This document shows positions 1-11,910 of a DNA stretch of 64,000 bases, piece by piece (positions within the stretch are counted from its first letter, which is position 1; each line of letters begins with the position of its first letter). Source of the stretch: Pyxicephalus adspersus. Its lineage: Eukaryota > Chordata > Amphibia > Anura > Pyxicephalidae. The position numbers and the translations under genes are program-made. The DNA lies in assembly GCF_032062135.1 (NCBI RefSeq), contig NC_092861.1:64558978-64622977 (forward strand), given 5' to 3'. The notes under the pieces are model-generated. The model worked only from the letters and a program-made list of their open reading frames with translations. It searched no databases and had not been told where the DNA came from.

Positions 1-389
1 CAGGCTAACAATAATAATAACAATATTCTTCTATGAAAATCCAACCATTCAAGCCCATGCCTTGGAGTAGCAAGGTAAAGTATAGCTGCGGGGGAGTGCT
101 GGAAATGCCGCACACGGCCAATGCAGGGCTAAATCTTATTGAGTGGGCTGCCGCTGAAGCTCCCTCTTCATTGAAATAACGCTGCTACTACAATTCCCAG
201 CATTATTTGCGTCTTTAATACAGTCCAATGTGGGGCCATGCATAGGCAGAGCCCGCTGGTCAACAGATGTGAGTGATGCCGAAATTGTAGTAGCGGTGCT
301 ATTTCAATGCAGCGGCCGACCAGCTGCAGTTCTGAAAAAAGGATGTTGGGGGCGAGATTTGACCCCCGGGCCAGAGTTTGACACCCCTG
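1..389. mobile_element. Non-autonomous hAT-like element, right part
   Basis: The end at about 374-389 reads ...agagtttgacacccctg, the reverse of the common hAT terminal CAGGGGTGTCAAACTC. The other end is outside the window or lost. Internal sequence is GC-richer than the surrounding intron and shows no transposase. Confidence 0.5.
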
Positions 390-1065
390 ATCTAATATGT
401 GGAAGCAGTGTTAGGGTTTCGCTCAACCTAATCAAATCTATTTAAAGTCCTAGCATTCACCTAATTCTCCCTTTTAAAAAAGTGTGATTTTAGCTGGCAC
501 ATAGTATCAGAATATATAAAAGGTATTAATATTTTCTTTGGCTTTTAAATATATCCATGGTTGGTTAGTGAGAAGGCAGTTTTTTTATGTTCTATCCCTA
601 CCTTAGTTAGAAAAATACTGCAGTGTCAAAAAATGATCTATAAAAAGAGTGTTTGTGTTATGAGGCTAAAGATCTGTTTTAATTTTCAATTTCCAAGAAT
701 CCAAATCTTGTAACAGGGATTAAAAGAAATAGTGTAAAAAGACAGACATAACTGTTTAATTGTATCTTTCTTCAATGCAGGGGTATTTGGCGTTAGGATG
801 TGTAGACTGATGAAGCCTTGCGTCACAGAATTTTTTTTTTTTCCATTGTAAATTCAATAAAGCCTGATTAGTTCACAGTGTACACCTTTCCACAGTCTGA
901 TATTTCTGTGCAAGGAATTGTAAATTTATATAAATAAACATTCCTGTTCATTAATGTATGCTGGTAGTACCTTTCAAATATATTTAACATGTTTTTAATC
1001 ACTAAACTTATGGGTGTTTACTTTCCAAGGGATTGTCTGAAGGTGTTTCAGCAAGTCAAATATAC
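1..1065. other. DST intron (partial)
   Basis: Intron below the last exon; the first 389 bases are hAT-like, the rest is AT-rich with no exon found. Confidence 0.7.
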
Positions 1066-1195
1066 CTATTTTTTTTGCCATGTCCTCCCAGTGTTGAATA
1101 TCAGGTGAACCCGGATTGTTCTCTATGAAACTTTTCAGCTTGTCTTTCAATGCTTCCACTTTGCTTTCATTCTGTTTTACTTCTGCTGCAAACAC
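1066..1195 (-). CDS. DST: DST exon, spectrin-repeat rod; last exon in window
   Basis: This 130-nt exon encodes VFAAEVKQNESKVEALKDKL then KSFIENNPGSPDIQHWEDMA KKI plus one base (G) of the next codon. AE.KQN..KV..LKDKL..., ENNP..P match DST. Acceptor tttag, donor gtatat. The continuing exon is not in the remaining 1065 bases, so the gene runs off the window here. Confidence 0.93.
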
Positions 1196-2861
1196 CTAAA
1201 ACATGACAAACAAGAGCAGAACTGAAAAACATTTTTCAATACAAATACTTCTTCTTCCTACTACTTGTTAATTAATGACTAGAAACCCTGTATTTTTAGT
1301 GTCATCTGTTGGTAAAATCTGTCATTGTTTCTATCCCATATGATATTGAGTGAGCACAATTTATTGATAGACTTCAGTCTGCTAGGTAATAGTAAACAAA
1401 GTACAAATTCTATGGAAATGACCAGCAATTATTGTGCATTATTGCCCATAAATGTGTGCTTTATTAACACATACCAGAAAAGGCACATTATAATCACTGC
1501 CTAAGCATTTTCGGATAAATAGTAAGAACAGTTAATCTGATAGGTGTAAGTCTTGAACCTATAGTAGGAGTTAATAAAGCGGACTATTATAGGATCTGAG
1601 AGCATGGAATATTGGTCATGTTTGGGGAAAATGCTAATCTGGTAAAACAGGCACTGACCTTACACCAGTGGTGGGGTGACTGAGTGGATTTGACCAAGTT
1701 AGCTTTTTGATTGCTTTGTTTAAAAAAAGGTCCCACTGGTGTTATAGGAAATATGCAATAAGAACTAGTATGTCAATGAAGAGAAAGAGCAGTACAAATT
1801 TAATTTCCTGTAGAAAACCCCTTTAAGGACATGTGGGCCATAGCCAACAGCAACATTACCAACAGTTGTGTAACACAGTATTGCAATAACAGTTTAAAAC
1901 ATTAATGTTCAGTAAAGGTAACAGGGCAACGTACATTCAGTATTCCGTATAGCACTGTGTAGTTTTGTGGACTCAATGTCAACATGTCTGGGAGTGTCCA
2001 CACTTCTTCCCAGTAGTAATATAGCGTGCAGTGGATGTTCTACTATTTACAACGGCTGCTTTACAGCTAATTTAGCCTGTATAGAAGTTAATCATGTGCA
2101 AAGAAGGATTTCACTAATTGAGTTATACATTAGTTACATTAGTGAATAAATTTGAGCAGCTGCCAAAAAGGAGATTTGCACAAAGATTAACCTCTGCTAA
2201 AGCATTAAGTCAGCATTAGCAGGTATTATTCACATTGTGCATATCAGACAGATCTGCTTCAGTGATTATACAAATGTTTGCATTTTAATTAACCCCTTCA
2301 TAAACATTTATATATTTACAGAAAAATAAAGTGCATTTTTTTGTAATTACATTTTCATATTTAACCTAATAACTAAAGTATTGAAGTAAATGCTTAAAAC
2401 ATTGTGGAAATTCACCTTAAGAAATACTGTTAGATAAACACTGTTAATAAACACAGTGAGCTGATTTATTAAAGCTCTTCAAGGCTGGAGAAGATACACT
2501 TTCATAAGTGAAGCTGGGTGATCCAGCAAACCTGGAATGACTCTCTTAAAAGTAATTTGCTATTTCTTAGCCAATGTTTTCAATCCTCTCCAGCCTTGGA
2601 GAGCTTTAATAAATCAGACCCAATGATACTGTGTAACAAAAATGTTCACCTGAAAGTATGTTCTGTAACTTTCACATCTCTACATGCTTGCTTTTCCACA
2701 TTTTAGTAATACAATTATTTTGGAGATTTGCAGATTAGCCATTACAGAGGATAGCTAGGGGCATTCATGTGTTCCGTGCTTGTTGCACACACAACCAAAT
2801 GAGATCTGTGTACACCTTTTGTATTACATGTTAGAATCAAAACCGGTAAACTATATAGTAC
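1196..2861. other. DST intron
   Basis: Unique-looking AT-rich DNA plus fold-back MITE copy 1; nothing else seen. Confidence 0.7.
2461..2617. mobile_element. Palindromic fold-back MITE, copy 1 (shortened)
   Basis: Ends ctgatttattaaagctc and its exact reverse complement gagctttaataaatcag. The inner part holds ...gatccagcaaacctggaatg and lacks the usual central mirror half, so it is internally deleted. Family shared with six further copies in this window. Confidence 0.8.
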
Positions 2862-3094
2862 CTTATGCTGCTCAACATGGGCTCGCATCGATTCGCTATC
2901 TGTAGGGGCTTCCCATGATGTGGCAGTTGAGTGCATTTTCTCAAGCCACTGTACCACTAAGCTGCTTTCATCCTGGATCTGTTGCAGCTGAGAAAGGCGA
3001 TCTTCCAGTTCACTGATTTTATTTTTCAGCAATTTTCCCAAATGTTCATAGCCTTCATTAACATCTGCCATCCCTTTCTGTACTACAGCCAATT
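2862..3094 (-). CDS. DST: DST exon, spectrin-repeat rod
   Basis: This 233-nt exon completes a Glu codon and encodes LAVVQKGMADVNEGYEHLGK, LLKNKISELEDRLSQLQQIQ, DESSLVVQWLEKMHSTATSW and EAPTDSESMRAHVEQHK. The central QWLEKM and ATSW/ATKW motif match DST. Acceptor tgtag, donor gtacta, end phase 0. Confidence 0.94.
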
Positions 3095-5035
3095 CTACAG
3101 AACAAGACAAAAATTTAAAATAAATTCACACTTATCCATATCTGTTTTTTATGTAACTATAATAAAAATACAATGAACACTAATGATGGGATTCTATGAC
3201 AAAAATGAAAAGTAAAAGCTTCAATAGTGTAAATCATTTTAACACAGATAGTAAATTAAGTTGACATGAAATGTTCTTTAATAAAATGTAACCAGGGATG
3301 AGATTTAAATTCAGGAGCTTTTTAAAAAACTATAATGCTTTATATAGCTTCAACAAATTTCACAGCCCAGTACTGCAGGAAATCCTTGGGTGCAACATTT
3401 CCACAGAATAGCTTGCTGTGATTGATGTGGATTTACAATGCTAGAAACATGATTAACATGAACCTACTTCTGGGAACATTAAAAAAACTTTATTTTTAAA
3501 ATAGGTAAGAATGTGTTTTATTTCAATAAAGAACTTTTTCAAGTTGTATGTGAATTTATTTTTTTTAACTCATTGTATGATTGAGAGAAGATGGTTTGCA
3601 ATACCACTATATAAAAAAAGCAGGTATTAATGCTTCTAATACTAGCAGAGCAAAGTGACTGGAACTCAATTCTCCCCATATTTTTTATGGGTTTCCCTAG
3701 GTAAAGAAATACAATACTTGGGGTATGCAAACTAGCCTTCGGGTATATGATAGCACGATTGTGTATACATTAAGGCAGTAAACTCTATTGAAATGGCTAT
3801 ATTCATTTGTTTAAATTATTCGTAAGCCATTGTTGAGTATGGTGCTTCCTTATAATATTTTCCTACTGTATTAGGGAAAAAATATAAGAAAAAAAGGATG
3901 AGTGCTAGTAGATCATTAAATCAATAAACTCAAATTGTCTACAGCAATAGGGCAACATGGTAGTTGTAAGCAACTATTATTGCTCCATTAGTATTATTGT
4001 ATTTGTATTTGTAGCTGAATATGTAAAAGTTTGATTTTGGATAATTTGTAAATTATTAAAACCTTGATTATTAGCTAGCTAAAACACAACAGCATATTCA
4101 CTGCCTCATCCTGAAAATGGAAAGATTTGTAAGGCTTTCTAAACCAGCAGTTCTGTTGACAAGTCACAAGACTCAGCAGTTAGTTTTTTGTACTGACACA
4201 ACAACATCTCCATCTAGTGGTATTTGAGAAAAATTAACAGGAGGAACTGTATAAGAATGCATCACCTAAAACACTTCACATGAAATATTTCTAAGGTAAT
4301 AACAGTACTGAAGTATACTTATGATGCCTAAAAGCTCTAGTATCAGTCTTTATTTCTATCTGTGTGGAGCCCCTTAGCTTTAGCCTCCCCTGAGATGAGA
4401 CTATCCAGGAGATGTTCCTTCTTGGCCAAGTTAATTTTAAGTCTTCAGCTGTAGCTGCTAAGCCTAGAGAATATTCTATTGAAAAATGATAGTGTCTCTA
4501 TTGCCCACTGACATTTGCTAAGGGTAATTATGGGCACACATACTGCCTGGTTTTTAGCATACATGTTATTTTAAAATTATTTTAGACCAGACCTTGGTAA
4601 CTTTATAATGAACTTGTGCCCTGACAGGATAAGTATTACATATTTTAAACAAGCAGCAAAAGCATGTTTCAACAAACTCTCATCAATCTTTGTATCTATA
4701 AGCAATGTAAGAAAAATAATACACACAACAGACATTCAAATCTTAGTTTTCTTCTATGAGAACATATTTTGGTGGGCTACCAGGCTAATGTAAAATGTGA
4801 GCAGGTGTTTCTGGTTCTAGCAGATGTTTCTGGTTCTAACCCTGTAATCTTTGAGAAATAACAATTTCACATTAAAGGCATCTAGAGAGGTTGAGAGTTG
4901 TATATTTTAAGTCCCTTTTAGGTCCTTAGTTTTTGGCAATATTATGTGAATAATTTAAAGTCCATAGTCTGGGGACATCTGCACTTTAGGTTTTGCAATA
5001 CAGAAGTGTAAGCATTTGTTTCTCAAGCATCTTAC
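3095..5035. other. DST intron
   Basis: AT-rich intron without recognised elements. Confidence 0.7.
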
Positions 5036-5092
5036 CTTTATTTGTTAAATTTTCTTTAACAGATGAAGCTAATCCATTAACCAAGCCTCTAC
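5036..5092 (-). CDS. DST: DST 57-nt micro-exon (in-frame cassette)
   Basis: This 57-nt exon in phase 1-1 encodes GRGLVNGLASSVKENLTNK (the first Gly shared with the upstream exon). It corresponds in position to a short variable DST segment that contains a similar NG...NK pattern. Acceptor tatag, donor gtaaga. Because its length is a multiple of three and its phases are equal, it can be skipped without frame change. Too short for ORF detection; supported by borders, phase and position. Confidence 0.82.
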
Positions 5093-7491
5093 CTATAAAG
5101 GAAAAAGGAAAACGTAATCTAAAATATTTCAATTTGTAAACCCAGATAAAGAAATATTGTACAAACTGTTCAAAAAAGTATATAGTATTTTATATTATAT
5201 TGTTTTATATATTATATATGTATTTTTACAATGCAGAGCACTAGAAATACACATTACACATTAAGACAGTGTTATATATATCCTTTGAAGTTAATTTAAA
5301 AGCTTGTAGAATAAATGGACCCTTGCATCTTGTGTCCTTGAATATTACCAAAAATGTGAAATGCTGGTATATTATTGAAGCAACTATTCGGATATCAGTA
5401 GTGGAAATAAAGTTATGGGACTAAACTATTCTTATTATACTTTTTTAAATTTGTTATGAAAATACTCTTTAAAGTTAAGTTTTAATTAGGTTATTCTTAC
5501 TTGACTGTGAAAATCTCTTACCTACCATGTATACAAATTTTTACTACTGGTAAAATAAAAAATACAATGCAACTTGTTCTGTCAAATCTCTTTTCTTTAC
5601 GTTTTTAGACTGTAATGATGGTCACACACTAGTAAATGATCAGTATCTCCTAAATAATAGTTTACCTTGTTATCATAGTACACCTATCAAGGGGAACATT
5701 TAGCTTGGAGGACTCCCTATCAAATACCTGCCTACTGGGACACTCCTCAATTGTTGTTTACTAACAATCAGAAAGGTGGTGTTGTTACTTTAACCACCTG
5801 AGCGTTACACTGATTTCTAGATTTCTGTTCCAAAAGCGTCACAGGTTTTCATGAAATTTTTTTTTTTAAATTGTAGACCTGTAACTTACAGAAATATGTC
5901 CGAATAGGGTTCTAGTAGATATCATGAATATAAAAAATGTTTGAAACACACAATCATGTAAAAAAAAAAAAAAACTTTTAATAAAATTAAAGGAAAAACA
6001 CAAAAATCAGCTTAAACAAGAACACATAAATAAATGATAAATACTGAAAATGCGATAATGCGGTATAATGTATAGTAATATATTTTTCTAAAACACCTCC
6101 CTAGTGTCCGTCACATACCTATAGACAAAACCACATAAATATATTTTCTATTATTTTGTATTGGATTGGATACAGGACTTTGTATTAAATCCAATACAAA
6201 AAATTTGAATTTTCCGCTACGACCCTCATCGACAGGCGCACGCACGCGCATCACCAGGTATCGCCGAGGGACGCGTACGCAAATGCCGGGTATTCTAATT
6301 CTTTCCAAACTTCCATGCAAAAAGTGTTACATTTTTTGCATGGAAATTTATTTTGGATTGTAGGCTCTAATTCACCGAATTACCGCATAACTCACCAAAA
6401 TATGTCCAAAATTTTATAAATTTAATAATTAATTTTTTTTTTTTATAAAACATAAAAAAACATAAAAAAAAAAAAATCTTTAAAAAAAACTAAAAAAAGT
6501 TAAAAAAAAAAAAGTGTAAAATGTAATGTATAGTAGCTTATATAATATATATATATAATACAATTATATATATATTATATAAGGATTTCTTTGTATTGAA
6601 CTCAATACAGCTTTTTGTATTGAGTTCAATACAAAGGAACTCAATGCAAAATTTTGAATTTGCCGCCCCGCCTCCCTCCCGCGCCGACGCACGCAGCGAC
6701 GTCCCTGGGAAACCCCGGTGATCGTCTCTGCACTCGCCGGCTGGACACCGAAGAGGACAGACGTGTCCGGAGGAGCGGAGGGAGAAGGTATTTTTTTTTT
6801 TTGTCCAGCGATCGACGCTGGACAGTGACAGGCACAGGGAGAGGCACAGGGACAGGGAGAGGAGGGAGAGGAAGCCGGCTGGCTTAGAAAAGAAAGCCAG
6901 CTGGCTTTCTCCTCTAAGCCGGCCGGCTTTTTCTTTTAAGGAGAGGGACACCCGACGCTGGAGGACGACGCTGGAACATGGACCCGACGCTGGAACACGG
7001 AACCGACGCTGGATTAGCACAGCGGGACCAGGTAAGTGGGGATTTTAGTGTAGGCGAAAAAATACGGGGTTGTCCAAAAGAGCAAAAATATTTAGTGCGA
7101 GAAATTACGGGCTTAGCGGTTAGGGGGTTAAATGACAAGGAGTGCTCTCTGTGTCTGGTGGTTGTTAGCCTACACTCCTGGCTGAATGTCAGTTGACCAA
7201 AAAACAGACATTCTCAATTAATAATAACGAGAATTAGCGATAGCCCCACTTTTTGTTTACCAGATTACAGATAAATTTTATGGGTTTCTTTAGATCTAAT
7301 CTATTGAAAAAAATTACAGCGTATGGCCATGTTAATTAGGACTTTTAGGGTAAGGCTCCCTTTCCTATTGCTCATTTCATTTGTATTTTTTAAATTGTAA
7401 TTTCCATAGCCCAGTTAGGTCCCTTGTTTAGTACAACATTGAGATATGCAAATATTATATTTTTATTTTATATAGTCATTTGACTGCATAC
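5093..7491. other. DST intron
   Basis: Mostly the TTAA element 5794-7127, with AT-rich flanks. Confidence 0.7.
5794..7127. mobile_element. PiggyBac-type TTAA element (non-autonomous, composite)
   Basis: Flanked by TTAA at 5790-5793 and 7128-7131. Ends ccacctgagcgtta... and ...agcggttaggggg are imperfect inverted repeats. The part 6300-7127 is homologous to the shorter element at 52586-53048 (shared attgaactcaatacaaa palindromes and gggaaacccc motif), while 5794-6300 is extra. ORFs inside (e.g. about 6538-7020) have no transposase features. Confidence 0.6.
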
Positions 7492-7618
7492 CTGATTTGG
7501 TGGATGATCTGGTCTTTGCAGGTGAGGTCACAGCAGTAATCAAGCTGCACAAAGCTGTTCCTTTGCTGTTAACCTTTTGTACCTCTGGTGACTTTTGTGT
7601 CCACTCTTCTTGCAAACT
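7492..7618 (-). CDS. DST: DST exon, spectrin-repeat rod
   Basis: This 127-nt exon encodes SLQEEWTQKSPEVQKVNSKG then TALCSLITAVTSPAKTRSST KS plus one base of Gly. LC.LI.AVT.PAK is a DST/MACF1 landmark between spectrin repeats. Acceptor tacag, donor gtatgc, end phase 1. Confidence 0.93.
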
Positions 7619-7710
7619 CTGTAAACATGTAAAGTATGTAAATAAGCTCAAAAATCTTCATGCCAGTGTACTCATCACCACCTCTCAGTTTCCAGACTGC
7701 AATACCTCAC

Positions 7711-7867
7711 CTTAGTTTCTTTTAAGCTATCCATCAATTCTTTCAAACACAAAGTCAGTGATGCTGGAGGAATTTTATCATCTACTGTTGTGAAATAGTG
7801 TTTTAAAGACTGAACCAGAGACTGGAAAGCATCCATCTGACTCTGACAGGACGATACATCCTCTTCC
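7711..7867 (-). CDS. DST: DST exon, spectrin-repeat rod
   Basis: This 157-nt exon completes a Lys codon and encodes EEDVSSCQSQMDAFQSLVQS, LKHYFTTVDDKIPPASLTLC and LKELMDSLKETK. SSCQ.Q.DAFQ.LV.SLK follows DST. Acceptor tttag, donor gtgagg, end phase 0. Only 92 bp separate it from the next exon. Confidence 0.93.
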
Positions 7868-8199
7868 CTAAAAAAACAATTACAAGAAACTGTTTTAGAA
7901 GCTTTTCTTTTTGGGTCAATGATTTTCCATTTTTTCAAGTTACTCTTCCTTAGTAAAACCCCATAAGTGACCCCTTAATACCCCCAATCCACTCCCCCTT
8001 TAGTTATCCTGATAACACTAGTCACCTACACACACAAAAAAACTGAAAATTACAGCACTCATGACTGGTTGATTAGTGATCCACTACAGCAGAACACTAA
8101 ACAATATGTTGAGGGCCCACTATAAGCAAACTCAATTCTTAGATAATTGTCGCCTGAGACAAATAATTGTAGCAGTCTCATCAGGGGACAATTATCTAG

Positions 8200-8231
<32 letters not shown>

Positions 8232-8234
<3 letters not shown>

Positions 8235-8359
8235 ACAGGATTTATATAGCGCCAACATATTACGCAGCGCTGTACATTAAAAAGGGATTGCAAATGACAG
8301 ACTAATACAGACAGTGATACAGGAGGAGAGGACCCTGCCCCGAAGAGCTTACAATCTAG
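8232..8359 (-). mobile_element. SINE-like retroposon with AAT tail, copy 1
   Basis: On the minus strand it runs from ctagattgtaagctcttcgg through tgttggcgctatataaatcc to an (AAT)n tail at 8200-8231. This repeat is abundant in frog introns in my experience of such sequence. No own promoter boxes identified. Confidence 0.6.
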
Positions 8360-8427
8360 TGTATATGCATAACTTTAGCCTATTTGAAACTGATCTTTTC
8401 TGAGTCTTTTTACATGTCTTTACTTAC

Positions 8428-8594
8428 TTTGCCTTAACAGTCTCTTCAAGCTCCTGAAACATTTTTGATAAGGAGTTCACTTTTTCCAAAACAAGAGTCT
8501 TGTCTCCAGGGATAGCATGCACACACAATTCTTCTACCAGTCTATGTAACTCCTCCATGCTCTTCTTGTTCTCTCGTAGCTCACTGCTTGTTTC
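8428..8594 (-). CDS. DST: DST exon, spectrin-repeat rod
   Basis: This 167-nt exon encodes ETSSELRENKKSMEELHRLV, EELCVHAIPGDKTLVLEKVN and SLSKMFQELEETVKA plus two bases of Lys. The donor was placed at AA/gtaagt so that the codon completes with G from the next exon. Acceptor tacag. Confidence 0.92.
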
Positions 8595-9024
8595 CTGTAC
8601 AAAAAAAATGGGTTGTTCTTACTAAAGAGAATGAAAGTACCTTTTTTTATCCAGCATTATCCAGCTTTTCATTTTATCTTACTGTACATTAGAAAATCTG
8701 ATAAACTTTAAAGGTTGTGGTGGGCAGAGAGAGTGTTTCCCTTTCACATAAAGCTACCTACACTAAGTATTGAGAGATGTAGAATTGATTACACTCTCTG
8801 CCAAAGAATTTGGTAATGTCAAATGGTATATGTAAACTTAGGCATTGATTAAATTGCATCTCCAGATATAATTAGTAGGATTGAAAGAGGGATTTTTTTC
8901 CGCAATCTGTTGGCACCTCCTCACTGATACTTTGTTTTACCTCTAAAACAATAGAACAGTATTGATTTGGACATGTACACATGTGTTTTGGAGATTTATC
9001 TACCAGGTAACATTGACACTGTAC

Positions 9025-9342
9025 CTGCATGTACTGAGACAGCTCTGTCACATCCTTTCCAGGACCATCCGCCTCTTGTAATGCCTTTAATTTTTTGTCC
9101 AAGAATGACCGAACTTTTTCAGAAAGGTCCTCAAACAGTTCCACCTGAGTTTTCAAGTCTTCCATTTTCTCTAGACGTGCTCTGGTAAGTTCACCAGCTT
9201 TAGAAAAACGCTCACACAGTTCATTCATTTTTCCTTGAAGTGAAGATGCACTGGAGGAATCTGCTGTCTCCATAAACTTTTTCACTTTCTCATTCATTGC
9301 ATTAATGCTGCTCTGGCGACTTGTGATATCTTGTTCAAGCAT
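9025..9342 (-). CDS. DST: DST exon, spectrin-repeat rod
   Basis: This 318-nt exon (106 codons, phase 0-0) runs [20 protein letters not shown] to [14 protein letters not shown], covering one spectrin repeat. The ATG at its 5' end is an internal Met, not a start. Acceptor ataag (short pyrimidine support), donor gtacag. Confidence 0.94.
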
Positions 9343-10810
9343 CTTATAACAAAAAGATATTTACCATTTTTACATCTTTCTACACAGCTAATACAAAGTA
9401 TGGAAAACAATACATGTGTAAGTCTTGCTATCCAAACCAATAGTACATTGTTTTCTTGAGCAGTTTCTCCTCCTAACACTACTGTTATTTATATTGTTCA
9501 CAGTAATAAATAATTGTCTGTCTATAAATTAATAATTTGACTGTCTTAATATTTTAAAATGCAGTCAATCAACTAAGAGGTTGTCATCATGACAGAAATC
9601 CTGAGCAGAAAATATATGACCTAAAGCAACTTGTTGGGAACTTTGCTGCAATCTGCCACAGCCACAGAAAAAAATGGTCCCCATCTGCTGCCATTTACGT
9701 GAATGAGAATCACTGGAACTCAAGTTGAGACCATGGCAGAATGCAACAGCTCACTGTGGGTCTGAATTGGCCCTAACATTATAAACAATAAACACAAATG
9801 CAAATAATGAATTACTATAAGTATTTGTGAAATCTAGAAGCTTCATGCTAAAAGCAGTATGTACATGCTATGTTTTTTCAATCACTGATACACACTTTAT
9901 ATAATCACTTACATTATTTTTTGTAATAATTTCTTGAATAGATGAAGAATTTAATGGCACATGTTGCTGCTCTTTCAGGTCCTTTTCCACCCCTTGCATC
10001 CAATCAAACATTTCATCCAATCCATCTTGAACACTGAGAGAGCGAGTAAGAGTTATCTGAAGCTTCTCATTCCAATCATTTACAGACTGGGATAAATTAT
10101 TGTATTTTCCCACAATTTCATCTGCAACAAACATTTAAAATATATTATTTAAAACATTTTGAGAGAAATAAAAAGTACCACAAAGCATTTAAGATAATCT
10201 CCGTTTTTAGAGTACAGAGGGAAAACAGCTGTAAACTATACCATTTGGATTGCAAAACATTAGACAGGTGTAAAATGTTAGCTGACTCCTTTTGCACCCT
10301 GCACAATGGCGTGGTTGCTACAGGAAGCCAATCAGTAAACATTGCACAGCCCATTTTCATAAAGAATGAAAAATCTATCTTTACAAAGGCTTGCATAGTC
10401 CACTAAAATGCATATAATGCCATGGATAACTAATCTCCTACAGGTTTATATAGGTAAGAAGAGTCCAATTAACTTTCAGAACCAGGTCTGTGTGATTTAT
10501 AAAGAAATTTGTTTCTCTGTCTCCTAAAACAAAAAGCTGATGACAAAAAACAAACAACATGGGTAAATACAAAATAAGTTAATACCTATTTAGAAAGTCT
10601 AGGTAAAAGTCAGTGGAATAATCTGGTTCAATGGCTACAGAACAGAATCAAGTAAGGATCTGTGATAAGAGTAGATAAGACCTATACATCTATACAACAG
10701 TTTCTCAATTTTATTAAACAAAGGTTTATGTTGTCTTTGTCCCCATTGAACAAACTTTCCCTCACTTACTGTTCTAGGAGTAAAGAAAGAAAGTTTAAAC
10801 AATTCCATAC
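9343..10810. other. Two DST introns around exon 9913-10121
   Basis: 9343-9912 and 10122-10810; no recognised element. Confidence 0.7.
9913..10121 (-). CDS. DST: DST exon, spectrin-repeat rod
   Basis: This 209-nt exon completes an Asp codon and encodes [60 protein letters not shown] and [28 protein letters not shown] is almost identical across DST orthologues. Acceptor tgcag, donor gtaagt, end phase 0. Confidence 0.95.
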
Positions 10811-10934
10811 CAAGTGGCTTTTGAATTTCATCTTTGTTTAACAGGAGCCCGCCTTTGGCATCAAGGAGACCTTCTGCAGACTTTTTCAGCTTCTCCACAC
10901 CAACCTGGTGGATGGACACCTGCTCACAAAGCAA
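10811..10934 (-). CDS. DST: DST exon, spectrin-repeat rod
   Basis: This 124-nt exon encodes LLCEQVSIHQVGVEKLKKSA then EGLLDAKGGLLLNKDEIQKP L plus one base of Asp. Acceptor ttcag after a T-rich tract, donor gtatgg, end phase 1, matching the next exon. Confidence 0.92.
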
Positions 10935-11010
10935 CTGAAAAGAAGCATATGTTAGAAACATAGTAAAAGTACACAGGAAAATATAACACACAAATATGAA
11001 TACAAAAAAA

Positions 11011-11040
11011 TATATATATGTGTGTGTGTGTGTGTGTGTA
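11011..11040. repeat. (TA)n/(TG)n microsatellite
   Basis: Short TA run then about 11 TG units directly before the solo LTR. Confidence 0.95.
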
Positions 11041-11041
11041 T

Positions 11042-11470
11042 TGTGACACCAATGCAGGATTGGTGGTGGAAGGGAGGTATATTTGCCCAAGATTCCTCTC
11101 CTATGTGAAGTAGCAGATGGAAGACTCTCAACTGCGAGGTAATTAATGCAGCTCAGACAGTCTCTGTCTGCCTGGGGACACAGAAAGTTGGTCTGTGTGA
11201 ATGAACTCAAACCTGGGTAAAAGGTTGCTGAAAGTTTTGTTTTGAGCTGACAGGGAGAAGCCCTCCAGCGGATAGACAGGAACGTCGGATGTATAGTAAG
11301 TGCCGGACAGGCAAGGTTTTCTTTTGCTGTTTTGTTATTTTATCTGCAACCTTCAAATAAACCTGGCTACAAATCAGCTTAACACTTATACCTCCGTGTG
11401 TGATCTGAGTTGGATGAACCAGACAAGTGTCCTTTGACCCCAGCAAAGGCGATCCTGAGCCTAACCCATC

Positions 11471-11473
<3 letters not shown>
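11042..11473. mobile_element. Probable solo LTR
   Basis: A roughly 432-bp block starting TGTGACACC and ending CCCATCACA (TG...CA ends) with an AATAAA at 11356-11361 and TG-rich sequence after it, as in long terminal repeats. It is bounded by (GT)n on the left and (AT)n on the right, which hides any target duplication. No internal retroelement genes accompany it. Confidence 0.55.

Positions 11474-11474
<1 letters not shown>

Positions 11475-11513
<39 letters not shown>
11475..11513. repeat. (AT)n microsatellite
   Basis: About 39 bp of uninterrupted TA repeats directly after the solo LTR. Confidence 0.95.
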
Positions 11514-11516
<3 letters not shown>

Positions 11517-11910
11517 AAAAACATTTAAAAAAGTGTTTGTGTGCCTTTAAGTTAAAACTGTTAAAACTTTGCAATTATATACCCTCTTACTTTTCCTTAC
11601 TTGTGGTATTTTGGCAAAGATCCCATGCTCAGGCCAGTGTAAACCTTGCACTGTTTTTATTCAGCCTTGGTATGTTTCTTTTATAAATGTGAATATGGTG
11701 GGGAACTAAGTATAAGTAAGGCCGCTGCTCAATTTCTGTGCTGTAATAAACTTGTGAAACCACTAGAGAGTATAAACTTCTAGAAGTAGGCTACTCCTGA
11801 ACATAGGCTGTACATATCTGGGCACTCTCATGTCCTATCCTAGTTCATGCATTTTTTAAGGGTATCTACACTGTATAAAAGTTTGCTGCCTTTCGCTGAG
11901 CTGAAAATAT

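Larger units (their letters stand above)
7868..9024. other. Two DST introns around exon 8428-8594
   Basis: 7868-8427 carries an (ATT)n and SINE-like copy 1; 8595-9024 shows nothing. Confidence 0.7.

Noticed and set aside
6538..7020. 160-residue minus-strand ORF and overlapping plus-strand ORFs
   Set aside because: They lie within the TTAA mobile element, are Arg/Ser/Leu-biased translations of GC-rich and simple sequence, and resemble no known protein.
8872..9342. ATG at 9342 as a translation start
   Set aside because: It is the first codon of an internal exon behind an AG acceptor, in phase with the upstream exon.
10635..11210. 191-residue minus-strand ORF
   Set aside because: It covers the real exon 10811-10934 but extends through intron, (GT)n (a His-Thr run) and part of the solo LTR; only the exon part is coding.
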